A stretch of DNA of 64,000 nucleotides from Chamaecrista fasciculata (GCA_003254925.1 QANZ01041992.1:107459-171458); one strand, 5' to 3'; shown: positions 49,539-61,541, counted from the first letter of the stretch. Notes: generated by a model not told the origin, from the sequence alone. Translations and numbers: made by a program.

Positions 49539-49817
49539 GCCGAATGAGATGCCTTGCTGCATTGGCTCGATGGGAGGAGCTGAATAACCTATGTAAAGAA
49601 TATTGGACCCCAGCTGAGCCAGCTGCTCGTCTTGAAATGGCACCAATGGTTGTTTTTGAACTTACCATGCTTCTGATTATATGATTCCCCCATCATGCTT
49701 ATGCTTCATATGTGGTTGATTTAGGCTGCAAATGCTGCTTGGAACATGGGAGAATGGGACCAAATGGCAGAATATGTGTCTCGACTGGATGATGGTGATG
49801 AAACAAAACTTCTAGGG
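49539..49817 (+). pseudogene. TOR: TOR kinase gene fragment (two exons)
   Basis: Two exons, 49539-49648 and 49725-49817, are separated by a 76-bp GT/AG intron. They give RMRCLAALARWEELNNLC, KEYWTPAEPAARLEMAPM and then AANAAWNMGEWDQMAEYV with SRLDDGDETKLLG. This is the FAT-domain region of plant Target of Rapamycin, the central growth-control kinase; the match is very strong. No other TOR exon is seen on either side. The intron is kept, so it was copied as DNA. The fragment stops exactly at the single N at 49818, so the right break may be an assembly join and more TOR exons might exist in the real genome. Confidence 0.85.
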
Positions 49818-49818
49818 N

Positions 49819-50961
49819 AAAATTCTATCAACACAAACTGCAATAATCTTTTTAACAATTTATTGTTTTTCTTCCATCTCAACCCACATATAATTTTAAA
49901 ATATCTACACAATTTTTTTTATCTATCATAATTATTACATGCATATTTAAATAATTTTGCATTTAAACTCTATTTACAAGAGTCATTAGACAAAAGCAAT
50001 CACACAAGACTTATATGTGACTTGTGGTTGAGCCAATTACTCATTATACAAGTGGTTTATCCCTCCCCTAACTAATTAAGGAAATATAACTTTTTGTTGA
50101 AACTTAGAATATGTTTAGATTGAGGATTGAAGATCAAGGAGGAAAAAAAATGTGGAGAAGAGGGTTGTGACTTCTATCTTTTATTTAGAAAGTTGATGAT
50201 TTAAAATGAATTCTAGTTTAGTTAGAACTCTCTCTTCCTTATAATCTTTTTATAAATTTCAAATATTATAAATTGAAATATTTTAAAGGAGGAATTACTT
50301 CTTAAAAAAAAGAGATGGTAGGAGACGAAGTCTTTCATTCCCTTTCTCTCTAATCTCTCTCTTTTACTCTCGTTCTAGTTATTCAAATAATCTCTTAAAA
50401 AAAATTTGCTTCATGGGTCTTGGGAGCCGACAGAAACTTATGTATTTGTATTTTGCTTAACTAGTCAAGCAATATATATAAAAAGATTATTCTTCGGCTA
50501 ATAAAAAATCATGAATGCATATTCTATAGTTTCATTTTATTCTAAAATTTTAAAAATCTTACAAAAAATGTAGAAAATGCCACCGGTATTTATCTTATAC
50601 AAGCAATGGATAAAGAAAGTGACTTGTGGTTCGGTCTATTAACTATTATTACATTATACATATACTTTATCCTCCTCCTAGCTACTTCACAAAACATATC
50701 TTTTGCTGAAACTTTTAATGATATGTTTATCTTGAGTGGATCCGATAAATTACCAATTTGCTGAAGTATGCTACTAAAGTAGTGTGTTTTGTAACTAGAA
50801 TTTTTATGTTTTGGGATATAAAAAATTATTGTTGTGTACAAATTGTGAAATTTGAAAACAAAAACTCATACTTTAGCATACTTTACTATCTGCATAATTT
50901 AGTAGATCCTCTCCCGTTATCATGAGTTTCGACTTTGACTAACCTTACAATTTAATGACTA

Positions 50962-51030
<69 letters not shown>

Positions 51031-51390
51031 GCATGCAGGGGTGTTGCATCTTACTTTTCTAACCAAACAAAATATACTCATAAATTTTCTAAAAAGAAAT
51101 CACTCATGCGTACCCCTCCTAGCTAATTAATAAAATATCTAATTTTTTGAAAATCATATGAGTGAATGTATTGAAAAGAACTTTGAATCATAAGTTAATT
51201 GGCTTAATCGATTGAAACGGCAGTCGAACTAAACAACATTATAAATATAGAAATAAAAAAATATAATTATTTTAGATAAAAATGATCAAGAATTAATAAA
51301 ACATAATCATAAAATTTATATAAGGATAACATATACTCATAAATTTATAATTTCACTGTTCTACAAAAACAAAATATACAAAAATCATAA
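49819..51390. other. AT-rich intergenic DNA with ATT microsatellite
   Basis: A pure (ATT)n run of about 70 bases lies at 50962-51031. A MITE-like inverted repeat (GAGTGGATCC at 50735, TAGTAGATCCTCTCCC at 50902) may be a relative of the element at 47749. No gene is seen. Confidence 0.5.
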
Positions 51391-52273
51391 TATAAACAAT
51401 TATAATTAGGTTAAGAAAAGAGAAAAATGAGTTTTTTTTTTCTCTATTTTAATAAACCTGTTATATTACGTTTCATTTTTTTTTGACATTTGGCCCTTCA
51501 AACCAACAAAAAAAGGTTTTTCTAAAAATATTATGACTTGATTGATTTTCTAAAAATCACTCCAGGTGACGATCAATACGAGTCAACTCAATTCAAAGCG
51601 GTTCTGGATAGTTCATCTTTTTTAAGGGTCCAATGGTTCAAACCGAATTGCCTCCACTCTCGAGTCGTAGTTTTATTGATCCGATTTTTATAACACTAAA
51701 AATATCTTTTTGTTGCAACTTTTTTTTGAATGTTTACTCCATGAGTCTCACGAGTTGCGACAAGCTTATACAATTTGACAACTCATAAATGCTTTTTTTA
51801 AAGTTTCCCTATTGCATTTTACTTCTCTAACCAACCAAAATGTATAAACAAATGATTACCTAGCAAAATGATAATCACTCATAAGATCCCCAGTTTCATT
51901 TCCCTGCAAATTGTTTAAAATTCTATCTAAAAATTTAGAAGTAATGTCATTTTCCCTCTTATAAGCAATGTTTAAAGACCAAGATAAATAAAGTGCCTTG
52001 TTCTTGAATCTATTACTTATCATACAAATATTTTACCCCCTTTTTAGACCAAGATATATTTTTATTGAAGTTTTTAATGAGATATATATCCATCTTATAG
52101 GGCCCACGAGCTGCAACAAGTATGTGATTTGATGATGATTCATAAAGTCTCACGAGTTGCGATAACTCAAGACACGAAAAAAGTATTTGAGTCATCAAAT
52201 CATAAAAAGAGTGTCTGAGCACGTGAGCCTCATACGATAAACAACTCGCTAAAAGCTTTAACAAAAAGATATA

Positions 52274-52923
52274 GGCAAAAGACCTGTTGGTGCCCCTAAC
52301 GTTTAGGGTCAGTTTCAGTTATATCTCTAACGTTTGTTTTGTGTCAATTATGCCCCCAATGTTTCACATTGTTGTCAATTATTCCCTAACCTCAATTTTT
52401 TTGGGCCAAAGTCCTATTTTGGTCCCTCAAGTTTGCTCAAAGTTCCGTTTTGGAATCTCAACTCTCTGGCAAACTTTCCGGCGAGATACACGGCAGCCCC
52501 GACAACTACGAAAACTCCTAATCCAAAGTTTTTTTACCTCATGAGTTCAATGACGGCCTCCATTTTGCAAAAAAATGATTGGAAAGCCGCCGAAAAATTA
52601 CATAGTCGCCGAAAAATTACACAATCGCCGAAAATCATATTTCCAGTAATGTGTTCGCAAACTGAAGGCCGCTATTGAACTCATGAGGTCAAAAAACCTT
52701 GAATTATAAGTTTTCATAGTCGTCGGGGCCGCCGTGTATCTCGCTGGAAAGTTCGCTGAAGACTTGAGGGACCAAAACAGAACTTTGAGCAAACTTGAGG
52801 GACCAAAATAGGACTTTAGCCCAAAAAAAATTGAGGTTATGGTATAATTGACAACAATGTAAAATGTTGGGAACATAACTGAAACTGACCCCAAACGTTA
52901 GAGGCGCCAATAGGTCTTTTGCC
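52274..52923. mobile_element. Mutator-like element, family E, with family B palindrome inside
   Basis: The ends GGCAAAAGACC and GGTCTTTTGCC have a perfect 9-bp TSD AAAGATATA at 52265-52273 and 52924-52932. Outer arms are family E (GCCCCTAACGTTT). Inner arms (52404-52821) are family B (GGCCAAAGTCCTATTTTGG). The centre is a further GC-richer inverted segment with CGGCGAGATACACGGC on one side and its complement on the other. The inner unit has no TSD of its own. Confidence 0.85.
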
Positions 52924-53045
52924 AAAGATATATTTTGAGAGAATGATAAATTATTTATAAAATGTATAGTGAACTCAACTGGAATTCATTTTATTCATAT
53001 TAACTTTAAACATAGCTTATAAGGAAGAGAGAATGACTTCGCTTC

Positions 53046-54444
53046 TAGGGGTGTACACCTTGGGCTTGGCCCGGCTAAATCCGGCGAACCCGGCCCGGCC
53101 CGGGGTACCTCCATTTATAGGGTAAATTACACTTTGGTACCTGTGGTTTGACCCTATTTCACTTTGGTACCCTGTGGTTTGAAACTTGACACTTTGGTAC
53201 CCTGTGGTATTCTCCATTAACACTTTGGTACCCTTTGGAGCTATTTTGTAATTTTAACCATAATAAATTTTACAAAAATTATATATTGACCCCAAAAAAA
53301 TTTTAAATTTTTCATTTTAGTCCCTATATAATATGTATTTAGGGACCTATTTGTAATTTTTTGAAAATTTTTTGGGGTCAATATGTAATTTTTGNGGGGG
53401 TCAATATATAATTTTTGCAAAAATGGTAATGGTTAAAATTACAAAATAGTTCGAAAAATTCCAATTTCTGTTAACTTTCTAAAAGAATTAAAACTCAGGG
53501 TACTAAAGTGTTAACGGAGAATACCACAGGGTACCAAAATGTCACTTTTTAAACAACAAGGTATCAAAGTGGAATATGACCAAATCACAGGGTACCAAAG
53601 TATAATTTATCCTAATAATAATTAACAGAGGAAATGCTGAAAAAATAAATGGAATGATCTAATTCCTAAACCTTCAAAGTTTAAGGATTTGATTTTCAAA
53701 ATTGATAGTTTAATGGTCTACTTCCAAATGACCCAAAGTTTAAGGGGTCTTATTACATTTTTCCCTAAAAAGAAAAACGATAATCCATTTTCTTCAAGAG
53801 AATTGAAATCTGAAAGTTCAACTTCTACTACTAAATTTGTTTTGAATGCTTGTATTATCCAATTTGAAATTAAGATGAAAATCTTAGATTATTGATTGCA
53901 TAGTAATTTTTTCATATATAATATAATTCCATAGCAAAAATTATGGCATTTCATCTATAATTTATTTGTTAACAGATCATTTCTTTATTTGGGTCCTAAA
54001 ATTATGTAAACTGTTAGTATAAATAATTATACATGTGATCAATAAGTTATATTTTCATCACCAAATTCTAACATATAAATTTGAGATCAATTTTAAAATT
54101 TATAGAAATATGCATGAATAATTTGAAATAAATAAGATCGACTTNGTAAGAAATACATATCTATTATTATTTTTATCAATTGTATATTAAAAATATACAT
54201 AAAATATATATTTAATCTTAATTAAATCAACACTTTTTTAACAATTAAGTCAAATTAAATGTCTTTATTAATAAAAATATCATTAAATTGATCTAAAATT
54301 AATTGTTTTACCATTATATACAAGTTAAAATATATATAAAATGAATAAATATTAAAAAAAAACATTTATTGGCCCGACCGGACCCAGTGACTCGGCCTGG
54401 GTCTATACCGGGCCGGCCAGAAACCCGGCCCGTGTACACCCCTA
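53046..54444. mobile_element. hAT-like element (TAGGGGTGTACAC ends, GGCCCGG-rich)
   Basis: Perfect inverted ends TAGGGGTGTACAC/GTGTACACCCCTA with GC-rich CCCGGCCCGG subterminal arms. The flanks TTCGCTTC (53038-53045) and TTTGCTTC (54445-54452) match at 7 of 8, the hAT TSD length. The related segment at about 46053 is an empty site. It contains a nested family D element (53120-53612) and no transposase. Confidence 0.8.
53120..53612. mobile_element. family D element nested in the hAT-like element
   Basis: GGGTAAATTACAC at the left and AATTTATCC at the right with inverted CACTTTGGTACC-like arms. A single-N join at 53395 lies inside a duplicated GGGGTCAATAT-type segment. No clear TSD. Confidence 0.7.
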
Positions 54445-55270
54445 TTTGCTTCTAAAACTTTGAATAGGGTTTTGAAAATTTTGCGAGGAAGTGAAAAGTG
54501 TGATGTAGATGAGTGATTTTCATTTGGTTAAAGAATCCTTTGTTTATACATTTCACTAATGAAATTGTGTGATGTAGATGAGTGATTTTCATTTGGTTAA
54601 AAAATTCTTTGTTTATACATTTCATTAATTTGGTTGTCCAAGGTATCCCCAACTCGATAGTCTAAGAATTAATCCTCCGCGAATCTGAGCTTCATTTAAG
54701 GGTTTGTTACCGACCAATTAGTTGCTGATATACATTTCATTTTATTATAGAAACAACATGAGAGGCATGAGAAAAAAAACAAACACATTTTTTTGCATAG
54801 AGAATCCTTTGTATTTTTATTTTATTATAGAAACAACATGCAATAAGAGACATGAGAAAAAAAACACATTTTTTGGTTAGAGAATCCTTTGTATTTTATA
54901 TTTTCTATTTTTATTTAGTTGTATTTTTTTTCTTTTTTTTATCTTCTTTTTATTAATTATGCTTGTTCAAGAGGATGACTAATTTATTTTTAAAGACTAT
55001 TTAATTTTTATATAATTATTTTAAGATAATTGTTTTTTATAGACGTTGTGGAGTGCCTAACACCTTTCCTATGACTCAAAAGATTTTTTAACTCATCTTT
55101 GATTCGAGACGACTTTTTCTTAATTTTTGCTTTATCCATCATTTTTTAAATTAATTTTCATAAAGGTAATTTGTCAAATTTTTTCTTAAGAATTTGGTGG
55201 CGGCTCAATTTTCCAAAGTCATAAATAACATTTTCGACACATCTTATTTAATCTTATTAGGTTTTTTTTC

Positions 55271-55575
55271 TTAATACCCCAATAAATTATAGGAAGTATT
55301 AAACTTAGTAGCTTGTCTAAAATCATATTATATAGTGAATCTAGAAGTCACCATGAGGTTGTGGTTAAATTTTGCGAGCAAACAGAGCTAAAACTTTCAT
55401 CTTACATTTTATTTTGGCACTGAAATAGAATACTTCTGAGTAAGAAATAATAATTGATAGATAAAGTTTTTTTTTGAAAAATAAAATATATATTTGGGAT
55501 TTACTCTTCGAAACGAATCCAACAGTATAAATTTTGTTGAGAAACTCTATCATTTTAAAGTTGCATTTTTAGGAC
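55271..55575. other. AT-rich intergenic DNA
   Basis: No recognisable feature between duplication B copy 2 and the LTR-like segment. Confidence 0.35.
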
Positions 55576-56140
55576 TGTTATGAAATGATTTTTGTTTTTC
55601 TGGGGTAAAACAGCAATTTTAGCCTTAAACTTGCACCCAAGTCATCTTTTATTCCCCCAGAAGCTTCTGTACAGCACAGAATAATCCCACCTGTTTTTGA
55701 AATGGCACGCAACCACACTTGCCAAAAGGAAAAAAAAAAATCGACATCATCATATTCTCTTGAACCTTTTGCCTCCCTCCATCGCGACCCCTCCTCAGCC
55801 GCCGTCGCCGCTGCTACCAGGCACCGGAAAACGTCACCGGAGCTTCTCCCGCGGTGGTGGCTGGTTTCTTTTCTCCTTCTTCCTCCACTTGGATAATTTC
55901 TCTTCTCCTTCTTCCTCCACTTGGGTAAATTCTCCATCTTTCCCCCTCATTTTGTTTTGCTCCTTATGAACTCAAAATCTTTACTGAAGTTCTGTTTTTG
56001 CTGCTGTTTGGTGATAATTTGTGATGCTTTAAAACACCCTTTGTCATGGCTTATGAATTGGATCCATTTTCATCAATTTTGTTAGGGGGTTCCAACTTGT
56101 GGTTCGTGCCGGTCACGGATTTCGTTAGCGGGTCGTGACA
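55576..56140 (+). mobile_element. possible Gypsy-type LTR
   Basis: The segment ends GGGTCGTGACA, and just downstream lies TTGGTATCAGAGC (56144-56156), a Met-tRNA primer-binding site typical of Gypsy elements. The left limit (TGTTATGAAATG at about 55576) is a guess. The GC-rich interior (CCGCCGTCGCCGCTGC) and local CTTCTTCCTCCACTTGG repeat resemble the transcribed part of an LTR. No second LTR or pol domain was found downstream. Confidence 0.45.
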
Positions 56141-56156
56141 AAGTTGGTATCAGAGC

Positions 56157-58822
56157 AATGGTTAGGTCACTGTGTCTAACGGAGCAAAGTGTCATCCAGT
56201 GTTATCTTTTGTTGCTATTGTGAATCCCGGGCATAATAACAACTTAAGCTAACATTTCGAGAGGCCTTATAGGATGTCTTATCTCATTTCATATTGATTC
56301 TTGAACCTTCTACCTCTTCGAGTCAATATTGTTGTCTCACCTGTTAGGACTTCCTTGTTATTAAGACTTACATTGTGTTCTTGGATGAACACTAAGACTT
56401 TTATTCTTTCATGTAAAGTAATCGTTTTTGCTGGGCTTAGTACTAGTGAGGATAGATCATACTTTAGATATTGAGTCCCTAGTGTAGTATTTCAGACTTG
56501 CTTGTATTTCGATAGTCAATAACTGGGCTTCAAGTTATTAGTATGAAGAACTGATTGGTTTATTAGATGCCTTCCATGATATTGTATTATGGAAATTGTG
56601 ATTGTGGTAATATAATAAGTGAAGTAGGTTTGAATGCCATAAATATTGTCTAACATATCCTACTCTATATACAGTGAATATATTTTATGATGGATGAGGA
56701 CTATTGACTTGAGTATTATATATGCCTAATTTAGAGTGGTGAAAAGGTATATTAGTGGCGTGGTAAAAGTTTACAAAGGGGTTGTTTAATGTATGTTGAC
56801 ACATTTTTAACTTGCATGTATATGAAATGTGCATCTAATGTAATCAAGTTATGGGGGAAAACTCTTGAAGTTTATTATGCATAAATGTCAAAAGGGGTTA
56901 CATGTATACTTGGAATTTAATAATTGTGTGTATTTGGTAGTGATTCTATAATGTTGTTTCATTTGATGCTAAGTTTGAGCAGGAAAAATTTATTTGGTAG
57001 ACTATGTTCTGATTTTATCTCCTAATGTACAATAAAGTATTGGAATAGTGGGAACTTAGACGCAACGGTGAATACTTTTCATAAAAGTATAACGACATGT
57101 TATTTGGGTTTTAAAATAGTATGTTAGACTTTAAGTAGGGTGTCCAATACTTAGTTATGAGTAAGTTTAATTGTCAAAGTTCTGGTCCAATGAAATTATG
57201 TATCTATGGATGTATTTAACCATGATTAGTTGAGTGTAATTGTGATGCTAAAGTTATGGCCATGTGTTGACGGGATTAAGAGAGATCTTATTGGCGGTCC
57301 ATGGGTAGAGATGTGGGAATTTGCTTGTCTGTGAAATTGATGTGAATAAGAATCTGTTAAGTATGGTTGCAATTTGTTTGAACGAATAAGAATATAAAAT
57401 TTTCTTTCCTTTTTACGGTTTGTACTTTTGTTTTATAATTCTAGTCATTGTATATTGCTGTTAGCACCTCAACTCTGACTAGAGTTACAAGGAAAACATG
57501 TCTTCTTATCTAAGGAAGCAAAAAGTGATAAAAATGATCAAATAGAAACAATTAGGTGTAGGGAAGGACATATACTTTAACAACACAGTTTTGACTAACA
57601 ATTTTCTTCCGCACTAGTTGCTATTGTTTTCCAATTCTCATCGTGTGTCTCTAAGTTATTGTTTAAATATTAAATACAGTTATGAATACAAACCTTTGTT
57701 TATAATAAGAATTTTGCATGTTTTGATTGATTAGAAGTTTTGATCTCTTGCCTTTGTGTGCTTATTATAGCTTGTTGCTTGCACATCAAAACTAATTCCT
57801 TGTAAATGTGAATTGTGGGAAAAAAAATTAAATTATGGAAATTTCAAAAAACTTGTGATAAGAAATTGTGGCTTGACCAAATTCGAATGATTTAATGTAT
57901 TTAAAGTGTGTTATCTGCTTTATCTAGATTCTTAACCCTTGGAGTATGTTCAAGGGCTGGGGATCTAATTCTAATTTTAATAAAGATGTTGATTTTATAT
58001 GGTAGGATTATCATAAATGAATATCTCACACTACAACCATACTTTTATTATAGTAGGTCGTGTATTTTTACTACAAGGACCTTTTCTGATTTTGCTTACA
58101 TGAGTGATGTATGTGGTCTCGGAATGGGCTTTATCTTTGATAACTGCACAGGTATGCATGCGTAGTGTTATGTGTTAGCTTTAATGGCCAGAGTTTGGGT
58201 TAGAATCCACAGCATTGCAAGATAAGCATGTTTTGAGTTATGTATTATTGGCTTTTGGAATTTGAAGGACCTTAGTTGTTGTGAAGTTCTTTCGGAGTGC
58301 CTGTTTGGGCTTCTAGCCTTGGTTGCAAAGTTATATATTTTTGAGTCTATTTGAGTTTGGTTTGGGTATGCATGGAAAGGGGTTGTCTTACGAAGTTTTG
58401 GGAAGGTTTCGTATGCTAAGGGTCTTGTGACAAGCGGGATTTGGGTAAAGTAGTAAAAACTAAAAAGGGATAGGTTAATGTTACCAGTCCTCAACAATTA
58501 TTATTATTTCAGTCATTGTAAATTTATGTCAACCATATCAATCGTTTTACGTACCATTATAACTTCATTTATCAAAGAGTTTCTAATACCTCAAGCTCCA
58601 ACCGTTTTCTGACAATAACAAGCAAACTGTACATTTTGGTTGAAAAAAAAAATTAAATTAAAAATTAAAGTTAAATACTATTTACAATCTTTTCAAATTG
58701 TGTATTTGACCAATGTATTTGATAATATTTCTCTTGGCTAGAGATCCTTGGGTTGCTCTTTGTTTCACTACAAACTCGAAGGAAATTATTTACCCAATTA
58801 GTTTTGTTTTCCAATGTATGTT
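56157..58822. other. long gene-free stretch, perhaps decayed LTR-element interior
   Basis: About 2.7 kb right of the primer-binding-site-like word. No gag, protease, integrase or reverse transcriptase motif is seen in any frame. It may be the interior of a non-autonomous or strongly decayed Gypsy-like element, or plain intergenic DNA. Confidence 0.35.
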
Positions 58823-59585
58823 GAATCAAGCACCAAACACTTGCAGACTTGCAGTCCTCTTCAGGCCGAAAAAAAAAGAACACTTGCAGTCCTCTTGGTA
58901 TCAGACCTAGGGTTTTATACTATACATAAAATCAACACCTGCAGTTCTGTTGTAGTACTAGTAGATCAATGGGGAAGATGAAGAAGTTCATCGATAAGAA
59001 GAATTCGTCGACTTTTCAATTGCTCGCACGCGATTCCTCTGACAGCGATCGTATCTTTGTTCGCGTCGACAATAACCCCATCTCTCTGGACAGCTTCAAC
59101 GGCTCCGATGAGCCATACGGCGGCGATGATGATCACAATTCCATATCCGACGATGCGCCTGAGGACTATGACGATGACGAGAATGATGACAGGGTTCTCG
59201 GGAAGTCCATGCTCGACTTGAGAGAGATTAAGAATACTGGTGGCGGCTCCGCATTTTATCACAATCCCAAATTTAGAAGTGATTATGTTCCTCACGATGT
59301 AAAGGTTAGTTCCTTTCCTGTTATTTGTACGTTTGAATTGAATGCCGGTGATATGGGTTCCCCTCGATTTAAGATTAATTTCTTCTTGACCAAATTGAAA
59401 ATGAATGGAATGTTTTGATTTTTGGGTTCACTTTGTTGTGCCAGACCATGATTAATTGTGTTTTCTTATTGTAAATGTAGGCTTATGATGCTTCGAGATT
59501 ACAAATTTCCGGAGTGAATGAAGAGTTCAACGAAAAGTCTATGTACAGTGTTGCATCCAAGACTACCAGTGTTGGGATTCAGAAA
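58823..59585 (+). CDS. LTV1: LTV1 5' fragment, copy 2, fused to CCX
   Basis: A promoter-proximal region shared with copy 1 leads to an ATG at 58969 that opens [24 protein letters not shown], clearly LTV1. Exon 1 (58969-59304) continues through [18 protein letters not shown], an acidic segment and [24 protein letters not shown] intron (59305-59480) follows. Exon 2 opens with [18 protein letters not shown] and [17 protein letters not shown], still LTV1, and then runs without a stop into the CCX start codon at 59586. Two internal segments are missing: an in-frame 24-bp deletion relative to copy 1, and the part between the acidic region and LREIK. LTV1 normally binds 40S pre-ribosomes; the retained part is only its N-terminal region, so that role is unlikely to be kept. 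Confidence 0.8.
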
Positions 59586-61541
59586 ATGCTAAATGGATTA
59601 TTTGGTTCAAGGTTTCGTGGCATTTTCAATGGCCTCTGCGTCGTGGTTTTGTTTTTCTTCTTTTTCAATTGGGAAGATGTTATTCATAACCCTCTTCTAA
59701 GGCAATCTGCATATTTGGGAAATCATCATTTGCCTCCAAGAGCTGTCTCAAAAGGCGAGTCGTCTCACTTTGGGGTGATTCACCGTCGAATGGTTGAAAA
59801 TGGCATCAACTCTTCAACTATAGGTGATGAGCCTCAAGAAAAGAATTCATCTGTAAATAGCGCTGGATTTTGTAGTGGATTGTTCCGCCATGATGATTAT
59901 GCCAGCCCATGTGAGTACTTAAAGGCTAATCCACAGTGCAATTCAGGAGGATTTCTTGATTACACAAGATTTTTGTACTGCACATGTCAAAACTTCAGAG
60001 TGCTGGGATACCTAGTATTGTTTATATGGCTAGCTGCTTTGTTCTATCTGTTGGGGAATACTGCAGCAGATTTCTTCTGCCCTTCCCTTGAGCATCTCTC
60101 AAGGCTCTTGAAATTGCCTCCAACTGTTGCTGGGGTTGTGCTCCTTCCTCTTGGGAATGGAGCACCTGACGTGTTTGCTAGTATAGCTGCCTTTGTTGGT
60201 ACAGATACGGGTGAAGTCGGACTTAACAGCGTGTTAGGTGGTGCTTTGTTTGTTACTTGTGTCGTTGTTGGAACTGTTTCGCTATGTGTATCAGATAAAG
60301 GAGTTCAAATTGATCGAAGATGCTTCATAAGAGATGTTAGCTTTTTTCTGCTCACTCTTTTGTCACTTCTGCTGATTTTGATTGTTGGTAAGGTGAGTGT
60401 TGGGGCAGCCATTGCTTTCATATCAATTTACATTGTTTATGCATTTTTTGTTGCTGCAAATGAGATAATTTGGAAACATGCACGAAGGTTGAAATTGGAT
60501 ACTGTTACACCATTGCTTCCTGTCCAGGGAGGTATGTTCTCCCTTGGTTCGGAAGAGGACACTTCTGTTTATAGCTTTTTGCTTGACGTAGACACGGGAA
60601 ATGATCCTCCCCATCTCCCACCTTCATTGCCACAATGGATGTGGTCTTCAAATGTGGCAATTTATTCAAACCAGGCTAATAAAGTTAATATGTTGGATGA
60701 TGAAAGGCCTCCTTGGGGATGGAGTGATGGGAGTGAGGAAAATTACAGTTCTTTCTCTGTTTCAAAACTATTTTTACTGATGGAGATGCCACTGACAATT
60801 CTTAGAAGGCTGACAATTCCCTTGGTGAATGAGGAAATGTGGTCCAAGTCATACGCTGTGGCCAGTGCTTTGCTGGCTCCGATTCTCTTGGCCTTTTTGT
60901 GGAACACCCAAGATAATGTGGGTTCTCTGGGCACTATAGTTTCCTATTGCATTGGTGGTGTCATTGGATGCACACTTGGTTTTCTTGCATATAAATTCAC
61001 TTTATCTGATTATCCACCTCATAGGTTTTTGATTCCATGGGTTCTTGGAGGATTTGTCATGAGCATAGTGTGGTTCTATATAATAGCAAATGAGCTTGTA
61101 GCTCTGTTGGTGTCATTTGGTGTAATTTTAGGGGTCAATCCATCCATCCTCGGATTAACTGTATTAGCATGGGGAAATTCAATGGGAGATTTAACATCAA
61201 ATGTTGCATTGGCAATAAATGGAGGAGATGGAGTTCAGATTGCATTTTCTGGATGCTATGCAGGCCCAATGTTCAACACACTTGTTGGTCTGGGGATCTC
61301 AATGCTGCTTGGGGCATGGTCAGTGAAACCTGGATCATATGTGGTTCCTGAAGATCATAGCTTATTTTACACTATGGGATTTCTTATCTCTACGCTAATC
61401 TGGGCCCTTGTTGTTTTACCTCGCAACGACATGCATCCGAGCCGAAAACTGGGACTGGGGCTCATTACCCTTTATGTGATATTTCTTTCTTTCAGGGTGT
61501 GCATTGCCACCGGGTTCATATCAGTGGCTGGCTTAAGTTGA
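59586..61541 (+). CDS. CCX: cation/calcium exchanger (CCX), complete
   Basis: 651 residues in one exon, the size of plant CCX proteins of the CaCA superfamily. These exchange Na+, K+, H+ or Ca2+ across internal membranes or the plasma membrane. A hydrophobic N-terminal segment (about 15-28) may be a signal anchor. It is followed by a Cys-containing loop ([23 protein letters not shown]). The two alpha repeats are intact: [14 protein letters not shown] at 190-203 and [10 protein letters not shown] at 530-539, with the ion-binding Asn and Asp residues present. Several other membrane spans surround a cytosolic loop at about 300-420. The ATG at 59586 is the likely original start, since CCX-like sequence begins there; upstream in-frame sequence is LTV1-derived. 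No frameshift or stop is seen. Which CCX subgroup it belongs to is uncertain. Confidence 0.92.
   Translation: MLNGLFGSRFRGIFNGLCVVVLFFFFFNWEDVIHNPLLRQSAYLGNHHLPPRAVSKGESSHFGVIHRRMVENGINSSTIGDEPQEKNSSVNSAGFCSGLFRHDDYASPCEYLKANPQCNSGGFLDYTRFLYCTCQNFRVLGYLVLFIWLAALFYLLGNTAADFFCPSLEHLSRLLKLPPTVAGVVLLPLGNGAPDVFASIAAFVGTDTGEVGLNSVLGGALFVTCVVVGTVSLCVSDKGVQIDRRCFIRDVSFFLLTLLSLLLILIVGKVSVGAAIAFISIYIVYAFFVAANEIIWKHARRLKLDTVTPLLPVQGGMFSLGSEEDTSVYSFLLDVDTGNDPPHLPPSLPQWMWSSNVAIYSNQANKVNMLDDERPPWGWSDGSEENYSSFSVSKLFLLMEMPLTILRRLTIPLVNEEMWSKSYAVASALLAPILLAFLWNTQDNVGSLGTIVSYCIGGVIGCTLGFLAYKFTLSDYPPHRFLIPWVLGGFVMSIVWFYIIANELVALLVSFGVILGVNPSILGLTVLAWGNSMGDLTSNVALAINGGDGVQIAFSGCYAGPMFNTLVGLGISMLLGAWSVKPGSYVVPEDHSLFYTMGFLISTLIWALVVLPRNDMHPSRKLGLGLITLYVIFLSFRVCIATGFISVAGLS

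Larger units (their letters stand above)
51391..55270. repeat. segmental duplication B, copy 2 (expanded by insertions)
   Basis: Homologous to 45008-46525. The length difference is mostly due to a Mutator-like element (52274-52923), a hAT-like element (53046-54444) and two local tandem duplications (about 54490-54625 and about 54730-54890). Confidence 0.85.

Noticed and set aside
50962..51031. Possible CRISPR-like or satellite array
   Set aside because: It is a simple ATT microsatellite.
53041..54450. GGCCCGG-rich DNA as a CpG-rich promoter
   Set aside because: The GC-rich parts are inverted arms of a hAT-like element with its own target duplication.
55578..55969. Open frames on both strands with Arg-rich or Pro-rich content
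   Set aside because: They overlap a GC-rich LTR-like segment with internal CTTCCTCC repeats, and no domain is recognisable.
57908..58165. 85-codon plus-strand frame
   Set aside because: No domain, AT-rich, and no splice or promoter context supports it.
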